Shown here piece by piece: positions 1-7,454 of a DNA stretch of 41,820 nucleotides. The notes beneath the pieces were generated by a model. The model did no database searches, was not told where the DNA came from, and worked only from the letters and a program-made list of their open reading frames with translations. The DNA is from Oscillospiraceae bacterium (GTDB taxonomy: Bacteria; Bacillota; Clostridia; Oscillospirales; Oscillospiraceae). A program made the translations under genes and the position numbers. The DNA lies in the NCBI GenBank assembly GCA_022804995.1, contig JAAWUC010000005.1, positions 1-41,820 of the forward strand. The letters are read 5' to 3'. Each line of letters begins with the position of its first letter. Position 1 is the first letter of the stretch.

Positions 1-908
1 GTGGCCACCGCCTGCTTCTGGTTCATGCCCATGTCGATGAGCTTGTGGTGGGTGTGGCTCCGGTCCGCCTTCATGGGGTTCTGGCCCTTGAGGATGCGCC
101 GGGTGAAGGCGGAGGCGGTGTCAAAGATGGGGAACCCCAAAATGATAAAGGGCACGATAAAGGAGATCATGGCGTAGAGCTTGAAGAGCCCCGTCACCGA
201 CACCGTAGCCAGCATATAGCCCAGGAAGGTTGCCCCGGTATCCCCCATAAAGATCTTGGCCGGGTTCCGGTTATAGGGGATAAATCCCACGCAGGCCCCC
301 ACCAGAGCCGCGCACAGCACTGCCATCTCCAGATTCTCCATGAGCAGGGCGATGATGAGCATGGTCAGGGCGGCGATGGTGGACACGCCGTCGGCCAGGC
401 CGTCCAGACCGTCAATGAGGTTGACGGAGTTAGTGACGGCCACGATCCAGATGACCGTGATAGGCACCGCCATCAGGCCGAAGTCCCAGTAGTCCCCGCC
501 AATGAAGGGCAGCGGGTTGGCAATGGTCTGGATCACCACCCCATGCCAGATGGCGATGAGGGCCGCCACAATCTGCAGAATAAACTTGATCCCGGCCCCC
601 AGAGGGTGGGAGTCATCCACCACTCCTACCCCCACAATAAGGCAGGAGCCCAGCAGAATCCCTTGGAGCTGCTTGTCCACCTGGGCAAAAAACAGGGCGG
701 AAACCACAAAGCCGATAAAAATCGCCAGTCCCCCCAGCCGGGGGATGGGGTGGTCATGCATCCGGCGCTTATCCTTGGGCACGTCCACCGCGCCAATCTT
801 CACCGCCAGCTTTTTTACCAAGGGCGTGAGGGCGAAGCTCAGTCCCATGGACATTGCCAGGGCCAGAATCACAGGCAGAACGCTGGTCCGGTCAAACATT
901 TCGTTCAT
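1..908 (-). CDS. Polyprenyl-phosphate sugar-1-phosphate transferase (MraY/WecA/TagO family), partial
   Basis: Membrane glycosyltransferase family 4 protein, expected to move a sugar-1-phosphate from a UDP-sugar onto undecaprenyl phosphate, the first step in making wall teichoic acid or other surface glycans. Translating the minus strand from the ATG at 906-908 gives an open frame to the window edge, so the C-terminus is missing. Visible family marks are an early DHPIPRLGG segment, DDSHPLG, the Asp-rich loop NLIDGLDGLADG, FMGDTGATFLGY, and the cytoplasmic His motif SHTHHKLIDMG near the break. These fit WecA/TagO better than MraY, whose substrate motifs differ. It starts 18 bp after the trpS stop, so the two are probably co-transcribed. 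The ribosome site is weak (GGACGG about 5 bases ahead). The family is secure; the sugar is inferred to be GlcNAc and is not shown. Confidence 0.88.
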   Translation of the reverse strand, partial: MNEMFDRTSVLPVILALAMSMGLSFALTPLVKKLAVKIGAVDVPKDKRRMHDHPIPRLGGLAIFIGFVVSALFFAQVDKQLQGILLGSCLIVGVGVVDDSHPLGAGIKFILQIVAALIAIWHGVVIQTIANPLPFIGGDYWDFGLMAVPITVIWIVAVTNSVNLIDGLDGLADGVSTIAALTMLIIALLMENLEMAVLCAALVGACVGFIPYNRNPAKIFMGDTGATFLGYMLATVSVTGLFKLYAMISFIVPFIILGFPIFDTASAFTRRILKGQNPMKADRSHTHHKLIDMGMNQKQAVA

Positions 909-926
909 TTTCCCGTCCGCCCCCAC

Positions 927-1925
927 TCATCTGGCTACAAAGCCGATCTTCTTGTAGACCTTCCGCAGGGTCTTCTCCGCCACATAGGACGCCTTCTCCG
1001 CGCCCGCGCGGTACACACTCTCCAGATACGCCTTGTCCGCAAGCAGGCGGTTGGTCTCCTCCTGGATGGGCCGCAGCACTTCCACCACGGCCTCCCCCAC
1101 GGCAGGCTTGAGCTTGCCGTAGCCCATTCCCTCAAATTCCTTTTCAATGTCCTCGTAGCCCTTGCCGGTAGCGGCGGCATAGATCTGCATGAGGTTGGAC
1201 ACACCGGGCTTCTCGGCGGGGGCGTAGCGGACGCAGCGCTCGGTGTCGCTGTCGGTGACAGCCCGCTTGAACTTGCGCATGATATCCTCGGGCTTATCCG
1301 AGAGAGTGACACAGCCCTCCAGGTTGGACTTGCTCATCTTGGAGGCAGGGTCATTCAGGCTCATGATCCGGGCCCCCACCTTGGCGATATAGGGCTCCGG
1401 GATCTTGAAAACCTCGCCATAAATGCCGTTGAAGCGCTCGGCAATGTCCCGGCAAATCTCCACGTGCTGCTTCTGGTCATCCCCCACCGGCACATAGTCC
1501 GGCTGGTAAAGCAGGATATCCGCCGCCATAAGGGCCGGGTAGGTAAAGAGGCCGGCGTTGATGTTGTCCTTGTGCTTGGCGGCCTTGTCTTTGAATTGGG
1601 TCATGCGGCTGAGCTCACCGAACATGGTGTAGCAGTCCAGTACCCAGCCCAGCTGGGCGTGTGCAGGAACATGGGACTGGATGAAGATGGTGCACTTAGC
1701 CGGGTCCAGGCCGCAGGCGATATACTGGGCCACTTGGGTAAGCACCCGGCGGCGCAGGGCGGCGGGGTCCTGGCGCACGGTAATGGTGTGCAGGTCCGCC
1801 ATAAAGAAGTAACACTCGTACTCCTCAATCATCTCCGGCCAGTGGCGCAGGGGGCCCAGATAATTGCCCAGGTGCAGCTCCCCGCTGGGCTGGATGCCGG
1901 AGAGCATTGTTTTTTTCTCTTCCAT
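927..1925 (-). CDS. trpS: Tryptophan--tRNA ligase
   Basis: Class I aminoacyl-tRNA synthetase that charges tRNA-Trp in the cytoplasm. The 332-residue length is normal for bacterial TrpRS. The N-terminus carries LSGIQPSGELHLGNYLG, which contains the HIGH-equivalent HLGN, and the KMSKS loop appears intact as SKMSKSN. ADLHTIT and QSHVPAH are also typical of the family. The frame stays open upstream, but I chose the ATG at 1923-1925 because the family N-terminus begins there, an AAGGAG lies ahead of it, and a near-consensus promoter sits at 1971-1999. The longer start would overlap that promoter. No T-box leader fits in the short 5' region, so regulation looks constitutive. The transferase gene follows closely downstream. 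Confidence 0.97.
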   Translation of the reverse strand: MEEKKTMLSGIQPSGELHLGNYLGPLRHWPEMIEEYECYFFMADLHTITVRQDPAALRRRVLTQVAQYIACGLDPAKCTIFIQSHVPAHAQLGWVLDCYTMFGELSRMTQFKDKAAKHKDNINAGLFTYPALMAADILLYQPDYVPVGDDQKQHVEICRDIAERFNGIYGEVFKIPEPYIAKVGARIMSLNDPASKMSKSNLEGCVTLSDKPEDIMRKFKRAVTDSDTERCVRYAPAEKPGVSNLMQIYAAATGKGYEDIEKEFEGMGYGKLKPAVGEAVVEVLRPIQEETNRLLADKAYLESVYRAGAEKASYVAEKTLRKVYKKIGFVAR

Positions 1926-1970
1926 GGTGAAAATGGCTCCTTTACCAGTTCTTATCAAACGATAGCCCCC

Positions 1971-1999
1971 ATTGTAACACAATCAAATCCGCTTGACAA
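1971..1999 (-). promoter_or_regulatory. Sigma-A promoter of trpS
   Basis: On the minus strand TTGTCA (1994-1999) and TACAAT (1971-1976) are separated by exactly 17 bases, about 45 bases ahead of the trpS start. Confidence 0.8.
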
Positions 2000-2058
2000 C
2001 CGGGTTTGCAAATTCGATACATGAAGAATTCTTTTTCCTATTCAGGCCCTCATCCCCG

Positions 2059-4422
2059 TCACCTGTCCGGCGCCTCAAACACCCGCGCCGCTATTTTCGC
2101 CGACTGGGCGGCGTCCTTGGCGTAGAAGTCCGCGCCGATCTGGTCGGCAAACGCCTGCGTCACCACCGCGCCGCCCACCATGACCTTGCAGGGGGCCCCC
2201 GCCTCCCGCAGGGCCCGGATGGTGACGGCGATGTTCTGAGCCGTGGTGGTCATCAGGGACGAGAGCCCCACCAGAGGCGCGCCCGTCTCCAGGGCCGCCT
2301 TCACCACCGCCTCCGGAGGAACATCCCGCCCCAGGTCGACGACCCGGTAGCCGTAGTTCTCCAGAAGCATCCTCACAATATTCTTCCCAATATCGTGGAC
2401 ATCATTTTTCACGGTGGCCAGCAGGATGGTCCCCTTCTCTCCCGTGCCCTCCGGCAGGCGGGCGCGGACCACCCCAAAGGCGGCTTTTACCGCCTCGGCG
2501 GAAGCCATCAGCTGGGGCAGAAACAGAGTCCCCTCCTCATACCGCTCCCCCACGGTATCCAGCGCCGGGATGATATGCCCGTTGATAATCTCCAACGGCG
2601 TCAGCTTGTCCAGCAGAGCCTCGGTGACGGCGGGGACATCGGCCTTCCGGCCTGTGACAATCAGCGTCTCCAGGAGATCGTCCGAAGCCTCCGGTTCCGG
2701 CATCCGGGGCGCGTCCGCACCGCCCAGGACCCGGCGCCTGGCGATAAACGCCTGGCATCCGGCGTCCTCCCCGGTGAGCACCCGCGCCGCGTCCAGCGCA
2801 TCCCGGATCTGGGGGGAGCCAGTGTTGACGATGGGCACATTGAGCCCCGCCCCCAGGCAGGCGGACAAAAAGGCGCAGTTGAGGGCATCCCGGCCCGGAA
2901 GGCCGTGGCTGACATTGGACACCCCCAGGACGGTCTTGTACCCCGCCCGGTGAACCAGCCGGATAGCCTCCGGGGCCGTCATAGCCGCGCTCTGGCTCAC
3001 CGACGCGGCCATTGCCAGGCAGTCAATAAAGATGTCCTCCCGGCGCACCCCCGCCGCCTCCGCCGCCCGGGCAATCCGGAGGGCGGTCTCCACGCGCCCC
3101 TCCGGGCTGTCGCTGATGCCGTTTTCGTCCAGGGCCAGGACAACGAGTCCCGTGCCATATTTCGCCGCCAGGGGCAGCATGGCCTCCAGACTCTCCGGGG
3201 AACCGTTGACGGAGTTCAGAACCGGCCGTCCCCGGCAGATCCGCAGGGCCTTCTCCAGGGCTGCGGGGTCGGAGCAGTCGATGACCAGAGGCAGAGCGGA
3301 CACCTCCTGAATAGCCAGCACCAGGCGCGGCAGGGCCTCTCCCTCGTCAATATCCGGCAGTCCGGCATTTACCACCAGCAGATCCGCCCCCTCCTCCCGC
3401 TGGTCAATCGCGGCCTCGGAGGCGTAGCCCCACTCCTTCCTATAGAGGGCCTGCCGCATCTGGGGACGGCCTGTGGGGTTGATGCGCTCCCCCACCGAGG
3501 CGATAGAGCGCTCTGTCAGCTCCCGGACTCCCTGCCAGCCGCACAGACGGCAGACTCCGTCCGGCGACCGCTTCCCGGCGGGCTTACGCCCGTCCAGCAG
3601 CCGCCGCAGTGCGCGGATATGGTCCGGGGTGGTGCCGCAGCACCCCCCCAAAATAGCCGCGCCGTCGTCCAGGAAGGCGGCGGCACAGGCGGCGAATTCC
3701 TCCGGCCCCACGTCAAAGACCGTCTCCCCGTCCACCAGCCGGGGCAAACCGGCATTGGGCTGAATCATTACCGGCAGATGGGTGGCGCGGAGCAGCTCCA
3801 GCAGGGCGGGACGCAGCTCCCGAGGACCCATGGAGCAGTTGAGGCCCACTACGTCCGCCCCCAGCGAGGTGAGGGTCACGGCGGCGGCGGCGGGGTCCAC
3901 TCCCAAAAAGGTCCTGCCGTCCTCACCGAAGGTCATAGTCACAAAGACCGGCAGGCTTGTCCGCTCCCTGGCGGCCAGCAGGGCGGCCTTCGCCTCCAGC
4001 AGATCGCTCATCGTCTCAATGAGCACCAGATCCGCCCCGGCCTCCGCCCCCGCCTCCACAATCTCGGCAAACATCTCATAGGCCTCGTCAAAACTCATCT
4101 CGCCGTAGGGCTCCAGCAGGGCCCCCAGAGGGCCTACATCCAGCGCCACACAGCGGTCCGGCCCCGCGGCACGGCGGGCCAAGGCCACACCGGCGGCGAT
4201 ATAGGGGGCCGGGTCCTCCCCCAGCTTCCGCCGGCTGGCCCCAAAGGTGTTGGCGGTGAGGATGTCCGCCCCGGCTCCAGCATAGGCGGCGTGAATTTTC
4301 TGTATCGTCTCCGGGGCAGCGCGGTTCAACCGCTCCGGGGACTGCCCGGCCTCCAAGCCGGCCTTTTGCAGCATCGTGCCCATGCCTCCGTCAAAGAGGC
4401 GGTGGACCGCATAATCAAACAT
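2059..4422 (-). CDS. metH: Cobalamin-dependent methionine synthase lacking the activation domain
   Basis: Transfers a methyl group from methyltetrahydrofolate through cobalamin to homocysteine, giving methionine. The 787 residues hold three modules in order. The homocysteine/zinc domain (about 1-290) has Cys196 in NCSMG and the GGCCGT pair Cys261-Cys262. The pterin-binding domain (about 310-560) begins with SVGERINPTGR. The B12-binding domain (about 590-787) has the DVHDIG motif with His676 as cobalt ligand. The protein ends where E. coli MetH (about 1,230 aa) would continue into the AdoMet-binding activation domain, as is usual in clostridia, so reactivation must come from another protein. 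The ATG at 4420-4422 follows AGGCGG and starts the domain directly; the open frame reaches 4548 but adds nothing family-like. A weak promoter (TTTTCA-N17-TACTAT) may lie near 4500. No metF or B12 riboswitch is visible. Confidence 0.95.
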   Translation of the reverse strand: MFDYAVHRLFDGGMGTMLQKAGLEAGQSPERLNRAAPETIQKIHAAYAGAGADILTANTFGASRRKLGEDPAPYIAAGVALARRAAGPDRCVALDVGPLGALLEPYGEMSFDEAYEMFAEIVEAGAEAGADLVLIETMSDLLEAKAALLAARERTSLPVFVTMTFGEDGRTFLGVDPAAAAVTLTSLGADVVGLNCSMGPRELRPALLELLRATHLPVMIQPNAGLPRLVDGETVFDVGPEEFAACAAAFLDDGAAILGGCCGTTPDHIRALRRLLDGRKPAGKRSPDGVCRLCGWQGVRELTERSIASVGERINPTGRPQMRQALYRKEWGYASEAAIDQREEGADLLVVNAGLPDIDEGEALPRLVLAIQEVSALPLVIDCSDPAALEKALRICRGRPVLNSVNGSPESLEAMLPLAAKYGTGLVVLALDENGISDSPEGRVETALRIARAAEAAGVRREDIFIDCLAMAASVSQSAAMTAPEAIRLVHRAGYKTVLGVSNVSHGLPGRDALNCAFLSACLGAGLNVPIVNTGSPQIRDALDAARVLTGEDAGCQAFIARRRVLGGADAPRMPEPEASDDLLETLIVTGRKADVPAVTEALLDKLTPLEIINGHIIPALDTVGERYEEGTLFLPQLMASAEAVKAAFGVVRARLPEGTGEKGTILLATVKNDVHDIGKNIVRMLLENYGYRVVDLGRDVPPEAVVKAALETGAPLVGLSSLMTTTAQNIAVTIRALREAGAPCKVMVGGAVVTQAFADQIGADFYAKDAAQSAKIAARVFEAPDR

Positions 4423-4520
4423 AGCTTGTCCGCCTTTCCTGTCACCGCTCCATACGCGCGGGAGCGGCGCTTTTGTATTTTTGCAGAGCACATAAATAGT
4501 ATGTCTCGCTGACAGATATG

Positions 4521-4545
4521 AAAAAACGTGCCGGAGGCACGTTTT
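4521..4545 (-). terminator. Rho-independent terminator of the spoIIM-xerD transcript
   Basis: On the minus strand an 8-10 bp GC-rich stem (AACGTGCC with GGCACGTT, 3-base loop) runs into a T tract, starting 5 bases after the xerD stop. Confidence 0.88.
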
Positions 4546-4550
4546 CATCG

Positions 4551-5438
4551 TTACGCTCTCGGATGGGCCTTGTGGTAAACATCCTGGAGCTTTTGCTTGA
4601 CCATGTGGGAGTAGATCTGGGTGGATGAGATGTCCGCGTGGCCCAGCATCTCCTGGATGGACCGCAGATCCGCCCCGTTCTCCAGCAAGTGGGCCGCGAA
4701 GGAGTGGCGTAGGGTGTGGGGCGTGATATCTTTGTCAATATTCGCCTTCTGCTGATAGTACTTGATGAGCTTCCAGAACCCCTGCCGGCTCATCCGCTCC
4801 CCGCTCATATTGACAAACAGCGCTGTCTCCGCCGGGTCTTCCACCAGCTGGGGCCGGATGTCCCGCACATAGTCCGCCAGGGCCTGAACCGCGCCGGGGT
4901 ACAGGGGGATAATCCGCTCCTTCCCCCGGCTGGCACAGCGGAGGAACCCCCCCCCCAGATTCACGTCCCCCACGTCCAGCCCAATGAGCTCGCTGACCCG
5001 AATGCCCGTGGCATACAGCAGCTCCAACATGGCGTGGTCCCGGCAGCCCTTGGGGTCCACGCACTGGGGCTGCTCCAAAAGGCGCTCCACCTCCTTGCCG
5101 GTGAGGATCTGGGGCAGCTTCCGCTCCGTGCGCACCGGGGCCACGCTCTTGGCCGGGTTAATCGCTATCAGCCCCCGGCCCATGAGGTAGCTGTAAAAAG
5201 ACTTCAGGGAGGCCACGCTCCTGGCCACACTGGCGGGGGATTTTCCGCGCCCGGCCATGTGGGCCATGTACTGCCGGACGTGCTCCGCCGTACAGGCGGC
5301 CAGAGCCGTCCCCTCCCCTCCGGCGCGCAGGTAGCCGTCAAACTGCCGCACGTCCCGGACATAGGAGCACACCGTATTGGCGGAGGCGTGCCGCTCCCGC
5401 TCCAGATAGACCTCGTATTCGTCGATCAGATCCGCCAC
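4551..5438 (-). CDS. xerD: Tyrosine recombinase XerD
   Basis: Site-specific recombinase that normally resolves chromosome dimers at dif together with XerC. At 295 residues it has the standard two-domain build: an N-terminal SAM-like core-binding domain (about 1-90, with ERHASANTVCSY) and a C-terminal catalytic domain. Catalytic residues are visible: Arg in ATGIRVSELIGL, HTLRHSF with His and Arg, LGHADISSTQIY with the second His and the nucleophilic Tyr. The start is GTG at 5436-5438, behind AAGGAGGGAG. It lies 26 bp downstream of spoIIM, an association also known near xerD (ripX) in Bacillus subtilis, which argues for the housekeeping recombinase and against a phage or transposon integrase. 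No attachment sites or phage genes flank it. Confidence 0.93.
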   Translation of the reverse strand: MADLIDEYEVYLERERHASANTVCSYVRDVRQFDGYLRAGGEGTALAACTAEHVRQYMAHMAGRGKSPASVARSVASLKSFYSYLMGRGLIAINPAKSVAPVRTERKLPQILTGKEVERLLEQPQCVDPKGCRDHAMLELLYATGIRVSELIGLDVGDVNLGGGFLRCASRGKERIIPLYPGAVQALADYVRDIRPQLVEDPAETALFVNMSGERMSRQGFWKLIKYYQQKANIDKDITPHTLRHSFAAHLLENGADLRSIQEMLGHADISSTQIYSHMVKQKLQDVYHKAHPRA

Positions 5439-5464
5439 GGCGCGCTCCCTCCTTCCACATAAGC

Positions 5465-6091
5465 TTACAAAACCGTTCCCAGGGCCATGCGGAAGAGCAC
5501 CGGTGTCAAAAACCGCTCACAGCACACCCCCGCCGCCAAAACCGCCACACACAGCACAAACAACAGGAAATACCGGCTCCCATAGAGCACGGGCGCGGAG
5601 CGCTTCCCCCTGCCGAAGGCCAGGAGGAACAGCTCCATAGACAGCCCCCACGCCTCCCCCGCCACTGCTAGAAAGCAGGGCAGGCAGAACACTAGCCGCG
5701 CCGCCAGCACCGCCAGGGCCAGCAGCACTCCAGACCGCCCGTAGGCCCGGGCAAAGCAGGAGACGGTATACATGGTCACAAAACCGAACACACCGGACAG
5801 CGCCGGAATCAGCGCCGCCCCGATGGAGGCGAAGCCCAGCAGAAACGCCGCCGTTACATAGCCGAAGTACAGCATCGCGCAGCTGGACAGGGACACGGCC
5901 ACGCCTACACTGTCATACACCGCGCAGTAGTCCCGCAGGTATGCGGTCAGCGCCTGCGTATCGCAGCGCCCAGCGTATATGTGGCCCGCCAGGGCCCCCG
6001 CCAGAAAGATCGCCGCCAGCAGCACCGACCGCAGCCAGGACGGGTCAAAACCCGTCAGCCGGATCGTCCCCAGGACCGGCCTTCCTCCCAT
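5465..6091 (-). CDS. spoIIM: Stage II sporulation protein M-like membrane protein
   Basis: In sporulating Firmicutes SpoIIM joins SpoIID and SpoIIP in the septal peptidoglycan-degrading complex that drives engulfment. The 208 residues hold about five hydrophobic segments (roughly 19-38, 65-90, 92-118, 122-150, 174-200), matching the membrane layout and length of the family. There is no sharp catalytic motif, so the call rests on size, topology and its place directly ahead of xerD. The ATG at 6089-6091 is preceded by GGGGAGGTG at good spacing. A promoter at 6186-6214 looks like sigma-A; I did not see a clear sigma-E box. Another small DUF95-type membrane protein is the alternative. Confidence 0.75.
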   Translation of the reverse strand: MGGRPVLGTIRLTGFDPSWLRSVLLAAIFLAGALAGHIYAGRCDTQALTAYLRDYCAVYDSVGVAVSLSSCAMLYFGYVTAAFLLGFASIGAALIPALSGVFGFVTMYTVSCFARAYGRSGVLLALAVLAARLVFCLPCFLAVAGEAWGLSMELFLLAFGRGKRSAPVLYGSRYFLLFVLCVAVLAAGVCCERFLTPVLFRMALGTVL

Positions 6092-6185
6092 TTCACCATC
6101 ACCTCCCCACCAGCATATGCGTGGTGGACAAGGATTAGAAGCAGCCAGGCCTCACGCCGCCGGAGAGAGGAAACACGTTTCTATC

Positions 6186-6214
6186 AATATAGTGCAAAAC
6201 AGCCGGTTGCGCAA
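6186..6214 (-). promoter_or_regulatory. Putative promoter of spoIIM-xerD
   Basis: Minus-strand TTGCGC (6209-6214) and TATATT (6186-6191) with a 17-base spacer, about 95 bases ahead of the spoIIM start. Confidence 0.55.
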
Positions 6215-6236
6215 GGCAGATTTTTGAAAATCGATA

Positions 6237-6260
6237 GTTTTTGTCACTTATGACAAAAAC
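6237..6260. repeat. Perfect 10-bp inverted repeat, possible operator
   Basis: GTTTTTGTCA, four bases, then TGACAAAAAC. It lies about 23 bases upstream of the spoIIM -35 box. The arms are AT-rich with no following T tract, so it resembles a protein-binding site (TTGTCA-N4-TGACAA) more than a terminator. Confidence 0.5.
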
Positions 6261-6479
6261 TTATGTATGCAACATTATGTAACCCGGTCGGGCCGGCATA
6301 TTTTTTTCTGCGAGCTGTGGATATTTTGTGGCTGAAGAGGCGAAAAACTACCACATATGGGAAAACAGGGCGATTACGTTTTGTAATCGCCCTGTTTCGT
6401 CCGGACGGCTCCGGAAACAGCAGATTTTTTTCTTTTTGGTCATTTTGCCCCTTGACAAAACCGCACCGGACAGCGGCCC
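6261..6479. other. Non-coding gap between yrzE and spoIIM
   Basis: Together with the spoIIM leader this makes a 388-base stretch without a gene. Short open frames here have no ribosome site and no family resemblance. Near 6370-6395 a GGGCGATTACG and CGTTTTGTAATCGCCC pair forms an imperfect hairpin that could end the yrzE transcript. Nothing else is recognised. Confidence 0.4.
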
Positions 6480-6908
6480 TCAGCGGCGGCGCTTTCTCTG
6501 CCGCTTGCCCTTGGGGCGGGCGGATCCGGCCATGGCGGCGGTCAGCCCACCCGCCGCCATGGACAGACCCACGCCGGTCAGGCCGTTCTCCACCGCTACG
6601 GTTTCCGCCGTGATGAAGGCCGCCGCCAGCGTCACCGCCAGAAACACCGCCACCACCGCCGACACGGAGAGAATCGCCGCCTCCTTCCGCCGCAGCACGC
6701 TGTACCCGCACCCCAGGAAGGCGGACACGGCGGCGGCAACGCACACCATAGGATACAGCTTCTCCAGCCCCAGCAGCTCCCTGTCGATCAGCAGAGCGCA
6801 GAAAAACTGGAGCAGTATGTAGGCCCCCAGGGCGATGGCCCCTCCGATGAGGCTGTCTCTCACGATCCCCTTGGGCAGGGATATGGCCGGCTTTGAGATA
6901 TTGGGCAT
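6480..6908 (-). CDS. TIGR04086/YrzE-type small membrane protein
   Basis: Predicted 142-residue integral membrane protein of unknown function. Four hydrophobic segments (about 18-40, 48-68, 75-98, 105-125) are followed by a strongly basic tail (SARPKGKRQRKRRR). That size and topology, and the position immediately downstream of yajC, match the TIGR04086 (YrzE) family, which sits next to yajC in Bacillus too. The ATG at 6906-6908 is chosen because GGGAGG lies 8 bases ahead. The longer frame starting at 6941 would begin inside the hairpin loop at 6916-6963. That hairpin covers the ribosome site, so expression may be limited relative to yajC. Confidence 0.72.
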   Translation of the reverse strand: MPNISKPAISLPKGIVRDSLIGGAIALGAYILLQFFCALLIDRELLGLEKLYPMVCVAAAVSAFLGCGYSVLRRKEAAILSVSAVVAVFLAVTLAAAFITAETVAVENGLTGVGLSMAAGGLTAAMAGSARPKGKRQRKRRR

Positions 6909-6915
6909 AAACAAA

Positions 6916-6963
6916 ACCTCCCGCACATTGATACTGGTCACTCCAGTATATTGCGCGGGAGGT
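6916..6963 (-). terminator. Terminator-like hairpin between yajC and yrzE whose 3' arm holds the yrzE ribosome site
   Basis: Minus-strand RNA folds into a 12-bp lower stem (6952-6963 with 6916-6927, one G-U), a small internal loop, and a 7-bp upper stem (6943-6949 with 6931-6937) closing a 5-base loop. It is followed by TTTTGTTT and the ATG. GGGAGG, the ribosome site of yrzE, is entirely in the 3' arm. Confidence 0.75.
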
Positions 6964-6990
6964 CCTGTTATGCGCCCTCAGGGGCCGGGG

Positions 6991-7335
6991 TTACTTGCTC
7001 TCGCTGTCGGAGCCCTCCTCAATGGCGGGCTTCTCCTCCTCGGCCTTTTTACCCTTCTTGCCAGCGGGGGGATTGCTGTCGTTGCTGGAGATAGACCACT
7101 TTTTCAGCTCCATCCGCACCCGATCGTCGCTGGTTTCAATGACGATGGTCTCCTCGCCCACCATCACGATCTTGCCGACGATGCCGCCGATGGTGGTGAT
7201 CTGGTCGCCCTTCTTGAGGCTGTTGCGCATGGCTTCGGCTTCCTTCTTGCGCTTGTTCTCCGGGCGGATCATCATAAAATAGACCAGCGCGATCATCGCA
7301 ACAAGCATGAGCAGGGTATAGGCGTCAATAGGCAT
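6991..7335 (-). CDS. yajC: Preprotein translocase subunit YajC
   Basis: Small accessory protein of the Sec translocase that binds SecDF. The 114 residues show a single N-terminal membrane segment (about 5-23, AYTLLMLVAMIALVYFMMI), the diagnostic IRPENKRKKEAEAM stretch, and the conserved LKKGDQITTIGGIVGKI block, followed by a charged, Lys/Glu-rich tail. The ATG at 7333-7335 sits behind AAAGGAG and is preferred to the in-frame upstream ATG, which overlaps the promoter at 7370-7398. secD/secF are not in the window. yrzE follows after a hairpin that probably reduces read-through. Confidence 0.95.
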   Translation of the reverse strand: MPIDAYTLLMLVAMIALVYFMMIRPENKRKKEAEAMRNSLKKGDQITTIGGIVGKIVMVGEETIVIETSDDRVRMELKKWSISSNDSNPPAGKKGKKAEEEKPAIEEGSDSESK

Positions 7336-7369
7336 GGTAATGTCTCCTTTAAAAAAACAGATTGTGCCT

Positions 7370-7398
7370 ATTATACAGAAATCGGACAGGTTTTGCAA
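7370..7398 (-). promoter_or_regulatory. Sigma-A promoter of yajC
   Basis: Minus-strand TTGCAA (7393-7398), 17 bases, then a perfect TATAAT (7370-7375). Confidence 0.82.
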
Positions 7399-7454
7399 GT
7401 CCTAAATTTTGATAACCTGGCGTAACCCATTATGCCTCTCCCCTGCGCGGCTGC

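Noticed and set aside
45-2024. 659-residue plus-strand open frame opposite the transferase and trpS
   Set aside because: It is a His/Gly-rich mirror of two real minus-strand genes, caused by GC-rich third positions. It has no ribosome site and no family resemblance.
4444-4475. Riboswitch or SAM/B12 leader ahead of metH
   Set aside because: Only a small CCGCTCC/GGAGCGG hairpin is present; the leader is too short and lacks SAM or cobalamin riboswitch motifs.
1993-4512. 839-residue plus-strand open frame opposite metH
   Set aside because: Antisense shadow. MetH on the other strand has complete domains and catalytic cysteines.
4551-5438. Integrase of a mobile element or prophage
   Set aside because: Its neighbour is spoIIM, as near xerD in Bacillus. 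There is no attachment-site pair, no phage genes and no shift in base composition.
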